A stretch of 9,267 nucleotides of DNA from positions 1-9,267 of the forward strand of contig JABAAK010000026.1 in assembly GCA_014238775.1 (NCBI GenBank), written 5' to 3'. The notes beneath the pieces were generated by a model. The model was not told where the DNA came from. It ran no database searches and saw only the letters and a list, made by a program, of their open reading frames with translations. This document shows, one piece after another, positions 1 through 5,921 of this stretch; the stretch's first letter is position 1; each line of letters begins with the position of its first letter. Source of the DNA: Candidatus Paceibacter sp. (GTDB taxonomy: Bacteria; Patescibacteriota; Minisyncoccia; Phycocordibacterales; JABAAK01). Made by a program: the position numbers and the translations under genes.

Positions 1-359
1 AGGTGACCGTGTGAAACCACAATCCCTCTAATTTTTTCTTTGTTTTCTATTAAGTAATTGATGTTAGGAACAACTGCATCTACTCCTGGAAATTCTGGAA
101 CCGCAAATGTAAAACCACAGTCAAGTATGATAATATCGTCATTGTACTCAACTGCATACATGTTTTTTCCAATCTCACCAACACCACCGATAACAAGTAT
201 ACGAACAGCATCTTTTTTAATCTCTGGGACTCGGTGCTCAACTTTTTTCTCATTTGAATAAGAAAAGTCGTTTGAACGGTTATTTATTCTTTTTCTGTTG
301 TTTCTGTGTATTCTTGGTTTTGCTGTTTCTTTTTTGTTGTATGGTTTTTTTTCATACAT
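1..359 (-). CDS. rnj: Ribonuclease J, N-terminal part (runs off the left edge)
   Basis: RNase J is a metallo-beta-lactamase/beta-CASP nuclease that degrades and matures RNA in the cytoplasm. The frame reads from ATG 359-357 with no stop to base 1 (120 residues, the last partial). Residues 1-50 are a Lys/Arg/Asn-rich basic extension. The beta-lactamase fold starts around residue 52, with IGGVGEIGKNMYAVEY at 57-72, DIIILDCG at 75-82 and IRGIVVSHGH at 110-119. The last is the start of the HxHxDH zinc motif (H117, H119); its DH lies outside the window. These match the RNase J family closely. The gene begins 19 bases after the SBP gene on the same strand. No -10 box or Shine-Dalgarno sequence is seen before it, so it probably shares the secG-SBP transcript. 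A basic N-terminal extension is a known variant in this family. Confidence 0.93.
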   Translation of the reverse strand, partial: MYEKKPYNKKETAKPRIHRNNRKRINNRSNDFSYSNEKKVEHRVPEIKKDAVRILVIGGVGEIGKNMYAVEYNDDIIILDCGFTFAVPEFPGVDAVVPNINYLIENKEKIRGIVVSHGH

Positions 360-378
360 ATTTGTTTTTTTTAAATTG

Positions 379-2049
379 TTAATTGTATTGAGGAATTAGA
401 GTTTTCCAAATTTCTTCTTCTTTCTGATACCACTTGTGGATGTTAAAAAATCGATCACTCAAATCAAAAATTAATTCTTTTCTTTCAACACCTTTTATAT
501 TTTTTGGGATAATGTATAACACATCTGGAGAATATAAAAATACTGCCAAATAATCACGAATTAAAAATTCCTTGATATTATTATACACTATTTTTTCCTC
601 AAGTTCATCTGTTGTGTTTTTTAGTTCATCAAAAAGATTGTTTACATCTGAATTTCCATAATTTAAAATAGCAACAAAACTACCGTCAATTTTTGAATTA
701 TATATTTGTTCTAATGCTCGTCTTGAATCTACTTAATAGCCCCAAAGTAATACATCAAAATTGTTATTATTTTTGATGTATGTAGAAAAGTCTGTGTGTA
801 ATGGAATTTTGGTTTCAAGTACAGACGCACCTATTTTCCTCCAACTTTCTTCTGTAATTGATAAAATTTTTTGAAATTCTTCTATATCTGGTGCTGCTAT
901 GGTTATATTTAATTTCTCACCATTTTTTTCTCTAATAAAATCTCCTTCAGATATCTTCCAGTCAAAATCATCTAATGTTTGATTAAGATCTTTGAAATTT
1001 ATATTTATTTTTTTATCTTTTAATTCTGTTGTGTGTAACCTATCCGGTTCATATATTGGTGTTGCATATCCAAGTAAAACATTTTCTATGATCTCATCTC
1101 GTATGTCTATGTTTGCAAAGACAGATCGAAGTAGGGAATCGGAAAACAGAAAACCATCCCCTTGATTAAAAAATAAACCAAATATTTTATTTGTAGGTAT
1201 ACTAATTATTTTTTTTTCACCCAGAGACAGGATTTCTGTACTATCAAGCGGAGAAACACCAACAACTGAATTTACATCGTTTTTTTGTAATGCTTTTAAT
1301 AATTCTTTTTTAGTTTGGAAAAATTTAAAATTTATATTTTTTAAGTATGGCGCGCCAAGTATGTACTTATCAAAGGAATCAAGTGTAACTTCTTTTATCA
1401 CTCCTTCTTGGGTTGTTTTTACGCTTTTATATAAAAATGGACCACTACCGACATACAAATCTCTTCCGGCATAGCTTGTAGCCAAGTTTATAGGTATTTT
1501 TTGCCATATGTGTTCCGGTATGATTTTTACTGATGCAAATTCTACAATTTCCTCTTTTGAAAGGGCTCTGGTGCTTTTAATTATAATTTTTTTAACACTT
1601 GGGGTATCTACAACAACATCACTCCATTTTGAATCAAATTTTTTATCTATCTCTCTTTTTCTGTTTATTGTGAATATAAAATCTTTACTATCTATAGGCT
1701 CTCTGTCATGAAAAACTATATCTTCTTTTAGAACAAATGTATGTGTTTTTTTGTCCTCAGAGGTTAAAAAATCCAAAGCAAGTTCTTTAATAAAAGAATT
1801 TGGTCCAGTTTTTTTTATCAGTCCGCCATATATAATAGCTGATACATTTCTTTCCGCTTCATTTGTGGTAAAAAAAGGATTGAAACTTATTGGTATACCA
1901 ATAATACCTTCATTTATTTCACCACCAGAAACTGCTGTTTTTGTTAAAAAAAAAGAACTTATGTGATATAGCAAAATATAAGTAGATATGAAGAACAAAA
2001 AAAGAAAACAAAATTTGATAAAATTGTCTGATATATCTCTTTGTTTCAT
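379..2049 (-). CDS. Membrane-anchored peptide-transporter-type substrate-binding protein (SBP_bac_5 family), interrupted by an in-frame TAA
   Basis: This is an extracytoplasmic solute-binding protein of the oligopeptide/nickel transporter class. A hydrophobic segment at residues 11-35 acts as an uncleaved anchor; no lipobox cysteine is seen. Family landmarks are the start of the mature domain (SGGEINEGIIGIPISFNPFF, 41-60), a YGGLIK segment (74-79), a VGSGPFLY motif near residue 200, and FDVLLWGY at 431-438. Codon 439 (bases 735-733) is TAA. The same frame then stays open for 117 more codons to TAA 381-379. That tail carries the expected C-terminal family pattern: NYGNSDVNNLFDEL, then AVFLYSPDVLYIIPKNIKGV. 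The full frame would be 556 codons, normal for CPR members. It is therefore one gene with a single nonsense codon, with no frameshift and no sign of decay. As written, only the 438-residue part would be made. No permease or ATPase partner is adjacent, so the substrate is unknown. Confidence 0.85.
733..735 (-). other. In-frame TAA interrupting the SBP gene
   Basis: On the minus strand the codons read tgg ggc tat TAA gta gat tca. Homologous SBP sequence lies on both sides in the same frame, so this single codon separates a 438-codon and a 117-codon block. One base change from GAA, CAA, AAA, TCA, TTA, TAT or TAC would create it. Sequence error, strain-level nonsense mutation and stop readthrough cannot be told apart from this sequence alone. 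Confidence 0.85.
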
Positions 2050-2075
2050 TTACTAAATATTAAGATAATTTTTAC

Positions 2076-2090
2076 CCACCACCAAATAAA
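2076..2090. repeat. 15-bp direct repeat, copy in the secG-SBP gap
   Basis: The sequence CCACCACCAAATAAA occurs here and again at 2218-2232 inside secG, where its minus strand encodes part of the LFGGG motif. It lies just 3' of the secG stop, in a 44-bp gap that otherwise holds only A/T-rich sequence. The 10-bp core ACCAAATAAA occurs a third time at 2379-2388 in the groES leader. No function is known. Confidence 0.6.
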
Positions 2091-2093
2091 AAA

Positions 2094-2330
2094 TTAAGAA
2101 AAAATGATCCTTGGTAGAATCATAGATGCGATAAATAAAAAGGCAACTATGAAAGTTGATACAAAAAACACCTTTTCATAGCCTCTTCTTTTAAAGTGTG
2201 ATGTGTCTTCTAGGTCTCCACCACCAAATAAACCTCCAGCACCAGCTTCTGATTTTTGTAAGATTATCATCACCACAAGAAGCACAGCCAAAGATATCTG
2301 TGAATAAGTTATTATTATTTCTAAATCCAT
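2094..2330 (-). CDS. secG: Preprotein translocase subunit SecG
   Basis: SecG is the small accessory subunit of the SecYEG channel in the cytoplasmic membrane and assists SecA-driven export. The 78-residue product has the family layout: transmembrane helix at about 5-24, then the diagnostic LQKSEAGAGGLFGGGD segment (24-39), a polar stretch with HFKRRGYEK, and a second helix at about 53-73. Its length is typical. ATG 2330 is chosen because an extended -10 box ends 6 bases upstream, which predicts a leaderless message. The gene is the first of a minus-strand cluster (secG, SBP, RNase J). Its promoter is back to back with that of groES. It ends in TAA, 44 bases before the SBP gene. Confidence 0.93.
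   Translation of the reverse strand: MDLEIIITYSQISLAVLLVVMIILQKSEAGAGGLFGGGDLEDTSHFKRRGYEKVFFVSTFIVAFLFIASMILPRIIFS
2218..2232. repeat. 15-bp direct repeat, copy inside secG
   Basis: This is the second copy of CCACCACCAAATAAA, identical to 2076-2090. Here it is coding sequence for the Gly-rich SecG loop (read on the minus strand). Confidence 0.6.
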
Positions 2331-2336
2331 ATAAAA

Positions 2337-2345
2337 AGTATAACA
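2337..2345 (-). promoter_or_regulatory. Extended -10 promoter of secG
   Basis: On the minus strand, TGTTATACT (bases 2345-2337) is a consensus-type extended -10 element. Six bases separate it from the secG ATG, so the start of transcription should fall at or next to the A of the start codon. No good -35 box lies 17 bases upstream, as is common when the TG extension is present. Confidence 0.7.
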
Positions 2346-2348
2346 TAT

Positions 2349-2377
2349 TTGCGATTTTTATTATTATTTGGTATACT
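2349..2377 (+). promoter_or_regulatory. Promoter of groES-groEL
   Basis: A -35-like TTGCGA (2349-2354) is followed after 17 bp by TATACT (2372-2377), which is preceded by TGG, giving an extended -10 (TGGTATACT). The predicted start of transcription is near 2384, leaving an approximately 11-base leader before ATG 2395. This excludes the longer in-frame TTG start at 2368, which lies inside the promoter. The secG -10 at 2337-2345 is divergent and just outside the -35 box. Confidence 0.7.
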
Positions 2378-2385
2378 TACCAAAT
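2366..2385. promoter_or_regulatory. Perfect inverted repeat over the groES -10 box (candidate operator)
   Basis: ATTTGGTA (2366-2373) and TACCAAAT (2378-2385) are exact reverse complements around the 4-base spacer TACT. The palindrome covers the -10 box and the predicted transcription start of groES. That is a typical place for a repressor site. It does not resemble CIRCE, the HrcA operator TTAGCACTC-N9-GAGTGCTAA. Regulation of the chaperonin operon through it is an inference. Confidence 0.5.
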
Positions 2386-2394
2386 AAACAAGCA

Positions 2395-2685
2395 ATGAAC
2401 TCACCTATAAAACCACTTTTAGACAGAATAGTTATAAAAAAAGAAGAAACAAAAGAGTCAGAATCTGGAATAGTACTGACATCTTCAGATGCGGATACTG
2501 GATCTACATACATCGGAGTTGTTCTCGCTGTGGGAGACGGAAAAAAAACAGATGAGGGAAAAATTATACCAATATCATTAAAAGTTGGAGACAGAGTTGT
2601 TTATTCTTGGGGAGATAAAGTAGAAATTAAAAATGAAACATATTATCTCGTAACAGAATCTTCTGTGCTTGGGATTATTAAATAA
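2395..2685 (+). CDS. groES: Co-chaperonin GroES (Hsp10)
   Basis: GroES is the heptameric lid of the GroEL folding chamber in the cytoplasm. The 96-residue product begins MNSPIKPLLDRIVIKKEE, matching the IKPLxDRVlVK N-terminus of the family. The mobile loop region contains ESGIVLTSSDAD. Next comes YIGVVLAVGDGK, then the LKVGDRVVYSWGDKVEI core, and it closes with the usual ESSVLGIIK. ATG 2395 gives the normal family length and lies just downstream of the promoter; the upstream in-frame TTG at 2368 is rejected because it overlaps the -10 box. No Shine-Dalgarno sequence is visible. It ends in TAA 9 bases before groEL, the standard groESL operon. Confidence 0.96.
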   Translation: MNSPIKPLLDRIVIKKEETKESESGIVLTSSDADTGSTYIGVVLAVGDGKKTDEGKIIPISLKVGDRVVYSWGDKVEIKNETYYLVTESSVLGIIK

Positions 2686-2694
2686 AAAAATAAA

Positions 2695-4350
2695 ATGGCA
2701 AAAGAGATACTTTTTTCTGAAAACGCAAGAAATAAAATAAAAAAAGGAGTAGAGACTGCTGCAAATGCGGTAAGAGTCACTATTGGACCATTTGGTCGAA
2801 ATATCGTACTTGATAAAACATATGGAAGTCCTGACATCACAAATGATGGTGTAACAATAGTAAAAGATATAACACTTAAAGACAAGTATGAAAATATGGG
2901 GGTTTCTATGGTTAAAGAGGTTGCAAACAAGACAAATGATGTTGTGGGTGATGGAACTTCAACTTCTGTTATCTTGGCACACGAACTGATGTCAGAAGGA
3001 TTAAAATACATAAACCGTGGTGTCAATCTACAATCCATCAAATCAGGTATGCAAAAAGCAAAGGATGATATATTGGAGTTTTTAGAAAAAACAAAAAAAG
3101 ATGTAACAACAGACGAAGAAATCATACAGGTTGCCACTGTATCTGCAGAATCAAAGGAAATAGGAAAAATAATTGCTGACACTGTAAAAAAGGTTGGAAA
3201 AGACGGTGTGGTTACTGTTGAAGAATCTCAAAAACTTGGTATAGAATCTGAAGTTGTTGAAGGTCTTGAAATAGAAAAAGGGTATTTATCACCTTATATG
3301 ATGACAAACACAGAATCAATGGTTGCTGAGTACAAAGATGTACCGGTACTTTTAACTGATAAAAAAATCGTATCTGTAAAAGAAATTTTACCACTTCTTG
3401 AAAAACTATCTGCTTCTGGTAAAAAGGACTTAGTGATTGTATGTGATTCTGTTGAGGGGGAGGCACTTACCACTTTTGTAGTCAATAAGTTAAGAGGAAC
3501 ATTCAACATACTTGCAATAGAAATCCCTGGGTTTGGTGATAGAAAAAAAGATAATCTCTCTGATATAGCATGTACTATAGGTGCGACAGTTGTTAGTTCT
3601 GATACTGGATCAACGTTTGATAAATGTGGAATAGAGGTCTTGGGGCAAGCAGGAAGAGTAGTAGCAAAGAAAGACAAAACTATAATAGTAGGAACAAGCC
3701 AAACAAAAAAAGATGTGGAGGACAGAATAGAAGTATTAAAGGAACAAGCAAGCGCTGCAGATAAATTTGAAAAAGAAGGATTACTACAAAGAGCAGCGAA
3801 ACTTTCAGGTGGTGTGGCTGTACTCCGTGTCGGTGCTGCGACTGAAACTGAAATTAAATATTTAAAATTTAAAATTGAAGATGCAGTAAATGCTACAAAG
3901 TCTGCAATAGATGAAGGTATTGTTGTTGGTGGAGGGTCTGCTCTTGCACACATAGCAATGTTAATGAAAAATGAAATGCCTAAAAAATGGAGCGATGATT
4001 ATGAAGAAATGGGTTACAAAATAGTTATAAGTTCTCTTGAATCACCATTAAAACAAATAGCAGATAATGCACTTGGAAGTGGAGAGGGACTTGCAGTAGT
4101 TAGAAGGGTTCAAGAACAAAAAGACAATGCCGGATATGATGCAGTAGAAAACAAAATCCAAAAAAACATGTTTGATGTAGGGATTATAGATCCAGTAAAA
4201 GTAACCAAACAAGCTGTTTTGAATTCTATTTCATCAGCATCAACTTTTCTGACAATTGAAGGCGCAATAGTTGATATAAAAGAAGAAAAAGAAACAGGGG
4301 CTGCACCACAAATGCCAGGTATGGGTGGGGGAATGCCAGGAATGTTTTAA
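2695..4350 (+). CDS. groEL: Chaperonin GroEL (Hsp60)
   Basis: GroEL is the ATP-driven double-ring chaperonin that folds proteins together with GroES. The product is full length at 551 residues. ATP-site landmarks are present: TIGPFGRNIVLDK at 29-41, DGVT at 51-54 with the catalytic-type aspartate D51, GDGTSTS at 85-91, and IEDAVNATKSAIDEGIVVGGG near 390-410, the family signature that supplies the second catalytic aspartate. The tail PQMPGMGGGMPGMF is the expected Gly/Met-rich C-terminus. Two small departures from the E. coli pattern are a Phe in GPFGRN where E. coli has Lys, and GTSTSV in place of GTTTAT. All 49 glycines use GGN codons. The gene is preceded by A-rich sequence with no Shine-Dalgarno sequence and ends in TAA. 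Translation probably depends on the groES-led transcript. Confidence 0.98.
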   Translation: MAKEILFSENARNKIKKGVETAANAVRVTIGPFGRNIVLDKTYGSPDITNDGVTIVKDITLKDKYENMGVSMVKEVANKTNDVVGDGTSTSVILAHELMSEGLKYINRGVNLQSIKSGMQKAKDDILEFLEKTKKDVTTDEEIIQVATVSAESKEIGKIIADTVKKVGKDGVVTVEESQKLGIESEVVEGLEIEKGYLSPYMMTNTESMVAEYKDVPVLLTDKKIVSVKEILPLLEKLSASGKKDLVIVCDSVEGEALTTFVVNKLRGTFNILAIEIPGFGDRKKDNLSDIACTIGATVVSSDTGSTFDKCGIEVLGQAGRVVAKKDKTIIVGTSQTKKDVEDRIEVLKEQASAADKFEKEGLLQRAAKLSGGVAVLRVGAATETEIKYLKFKIEDAVNATKSAIDEGIVVGGGSALAHIAMLMKNEMPKKWSDDYEEMGYKIVISSLESPLKQIADNALGSGEGLAVVRRVQEQKDNAGYDAVENKIQKNMFDVGIIDPVKVTKQAVLNSISSASTFLTIEGAIVDIKEEKETGAAPQMPGMGGGMPGMF

Positions 4351-4366
4351 AAACGCTTTTTTAAAC
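4344..4366 (+). terminator. Weak A/T hairpin at the groEL stop (possible terminator)
   Basis: GTTTTAAAAA (4344-4353) and TTTTTTAAAC (4357-4366) can pair with one mismatch around the loop CGC. The stem is almost all A-T and contains the groEL stop codon. It could end the groESL transcript, but the predicted stability is low and no run of T follows the stem. Confidence 0.3.
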
Positions 4367-4372
4367 AGATTT

Positions 4373-4386
4373 TATCAACTTTGATA
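4373..4386. repeat. Short perfect inverted repeat upstream of the lemA -10 box
   Basis: TATCAA-CT-TTGATA is an exact 6-bp palindrome centred about 15 bases upstream of the lemA -10 box. An overlapping pairing, CAACT/AGTTG (4376-4380 with 4386-4390), is also possible. It is a candidate regulatory site, but such a short A/T-rich repeat may be chance. Confidence 0.3.
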
Positions 4387-4390
4387 GTTG

Positions 4391-4399
4391 TGTTATACT
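4391..4399 (+). promoter_or_regulatory. Extended -10 promoter of lemA-htpX-ABC-F
   Basis: TGTTATACT is identical to the secG extended -10 element. Eight bases separate it from ATG 4408, so the lemA message should be leaderless or have a 1-2 base leader. No clear -35 box is seen at the standard spacing. Confidence 0.65.
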
Positions 4400-4407
4400 A
4401 AAAACAT

Positions 4408-5025
4408 ATGAGTTCTGTATTATTTTTACCACTTACATCAATAGTTTTGTTGATTTTATATTATATTGACGGATCAATATATCAACCTGTTTTAGCTGGT
4501 TTGCTACTTGTTCTTTGGCCTATAGTCCTTTACAACGTACTGATAAAACTTAAAGTAAGAGTGAAAGAGGCTTGGTCTGATATAGAAGTCCAATTGAAAA
4601 GAAGATACGACTTAATACCAAACCTGATTAGCACAGTAAAATGATATGCAAAACACGAACAAAGTGTGTTTGAAAAAGTTACTGAAACAAGAAGTCTTGC
4701 TATGCAGGCACCACAAAATCCAGAAGAGAAAGGAAAGGCGGAAAATATGCTTTCTGGTGCATTGAAATCTCTGTTTGCAGTTTCAGAAAATTATCCAGAT
4801 TTAAAAGCAAATGAAAACTTTTTAAATTTACAAAACGAATTGACTGACACAGAAAACAAAATTCAAGCGTCTAGAAGATTTTTTAATTCAACTGTAAAAG
4901 ATTACAATATAAAAATTCAATTTTTTCCAAACAATATAATAGCATCAATGTTAAAAATGGAAAGAAAAGATTTCTTTGAAATAGAAAACAAAGAAGAAAA
5001 AGAAAACATCTCAGTAAAATTTTAA
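4408..5025 (+). CDS. lemA: LemA family membrane protein, with an in-frame TGA at a conserved glycine
   Basis: LemA proteins are membrane-anchored helical-bundle proteins of unclear biochemical role, very often encoded next to the HtpX protease, as here. The N-terminus has two hydrophobic segments (about 5-20 and 27-44); most LemA proteins have one. The family core follows: [28 protein letters not shown] (51-78). Codon 79 (4642-4644) is TGA. The frame then resumes without a shift as [20 protein letters not shown] and runs to TAA 5023-5025, including the conserved [24 protein letters not shown] stretch. Family members read VKGYAxHE at this point, so the TGA sits exactly on the glycine. The total is 206 codons, the normal length. 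As a strict standard-code gene only 78 residues would be made. A GTG at 4666 could restart translation but is not supported by any visible signal. The htpX start follows after 2 bases. Confidence 0.88.
4642..4644 (+). other. In-frame TGA at the invariant glycine of LemA
   Basis: The frame reads aca gta aaa TGA tat gca aaa cac, where LemA homologues have VKGYAKHE. TGA is one base (G to T) from GGA, the glycine codon abundant in this window. Candidate causes are a nonsense mutation, a sequence error, or UGA read as glycine as in Gracilibacteria/Absconditabacteria (genetic code 25). The last is disfavoured here because GroEL (49 Gly) and the ABC-F protein (27 Gly) contain no TGA. Confidence 0.85.
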
Positions 5026-5027
5026 AT

Positions 5028-5918
5028 GTGGCATCGATATATAAACATAGGGACCAAAACACAATAAAATCATACGTACTTGTTTTTGTATTTGCTCTAC
5101 TTGTTGTTTTTGTTGGTGGTTTGCTTTCACACTATCTTGATTCTTATTTTTTCTTATTCTTTGCAGTTGCCCTGGCTGTATTTTTCTTTACCATCTCTTT
5201 TTTTGGGTCAGGTAAAATAGTTTTAAAAATGGCACATGCAAAAAAAGCAAATAGAAAAGAAAACATAGAGCTTATAAGAATGCTTGAAAATCTATCTATA
5301 ACAGCAGGTTTACCTACTCCAGAACTATATATCATAAATGATGATGCACCGAATGCTTTTGCTACAGGAAAAACCCAAAAAAATTCAGTAGTTGCGGTGA
5401 CAACTGGCTTAATAAAAATACTTGATAAAAATGAGATGGAAGGGGTCTTGGCACACGAGCTCGCACATATAGGGAACAGAGATGTTTTACTTATGACGAT
5501 TGTTTTCGGGTTGGCAGGTGTTATAGCTATTTTAGCTGATCTAGCATTTAGATTTATATTTTTTGGTGGAGGTGATAATAAAAATGGAATATTAATTGCG
5601 ATTGTTGGAGTAATTGCTGTCTCAATACTTGCATCTGTTTCTTCAGCTGTTATTAAAGCTGCTATTTCACAAAAAAGAGAATATGTCGCAGATGCGACGG
5701 CTTGTTTGCTCACAAGATATCCGGAAGGTCTTTGTGGAGCACTTAGAAAAATATCCCAATCACATAATACACTAAAACATAAAAGTCACGGAAGTGCCTT
5801 TTTCTTTATAAATGACCCTTTTTTAAGTATAAAAAAGAAAAAGAAACCAGGAATTTTTGATAGGATTTTCTCTACACACCCTCCAATAGAAAAAAGAATT
5901 AAAGCACTAATCGGATAA
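5028..5918 (+). CDS. htpX: HtpX-like M48 family zinc metalloprotease
   Basis: HtpX is a membrane metalloprotease that degrades damaged or misfolded membrane proteins. The 296-residue product has hydrophobic segments at about 15-33, 40-58, 152-175 and 186-212. The zinc site is complete: HELAH at 143-147 (H143, E144, H147), with the third ligand E218 in REYVADA. Other family marks are PNAFATG (108-114), GLPTPELYIIND (94-105) and the C-terminal FSTHPPIEKRIKAL. The start is GTG 5028; it gives the usual MASIYKHRD opening, close to the MATIYxx start of the family. The overlapping ATG at 5026 is out of frame. It lies 2 bases after lemA and 3 bases before the ABC-F gene, so it is co-transcribed. Nothing suggests loss of activity. 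Confidence 0.95.
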   Translation: MASIYKHRDQNTIKSYVLVFVFALLVVFVGGLLSHYLDSYFFLFFAVALAVFFFTISFFGSGKIVLKMAHAKKANRKENIELIRMLENLSITAGLPTPELYIINDDAPNAFATGKTQKNSVVAVTTGLIKILDKNEMEGVLAHELAHIGNRDVLLMTIVFGLAGVIAILADLAFRFIFFGGGDNKNGILIAIVGVIAVSILASVSSAVIKAAISQKREYVADATACLLTRYPEGLCGALRKISQSHNTLKHKSHGSAFFFINDPFLSIKKKKKPGIFDRIFSTHPPIEKRIKALIG

Positions 5919-5921
5919 TAT

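Noticed and set aside
58..261. Plus-strand ORF opposite RNase J
   Set aside because: The minus strand encodes clear RNase J motifs; this is the reverse-strand shadow.
2368..2394. Longer groES starting at in-frame TTG 2368
   Set aside because: The TTG lies within the palindrome and next to the -10 box, upstream of the predicted transcription start. The added residues do not match GroES, whereas ATG 2395 gives the normal length.
2331..2394. CIRCE/HrcA operator before groES
   Set aside because: No TTAGCACTC-N9-GAGTGCTAA-like sequence is present; only the different ATTTGGTA palindrome is found.
2643..3953. Long antisense ORFs across groEL (179 and 219 codons)
   Set aside because: They lie opposite a fully conserved GroEL gene, have Ser/Thr/Phe-rich low-complexity translations typical of reverse-strand shadows, and match no family.
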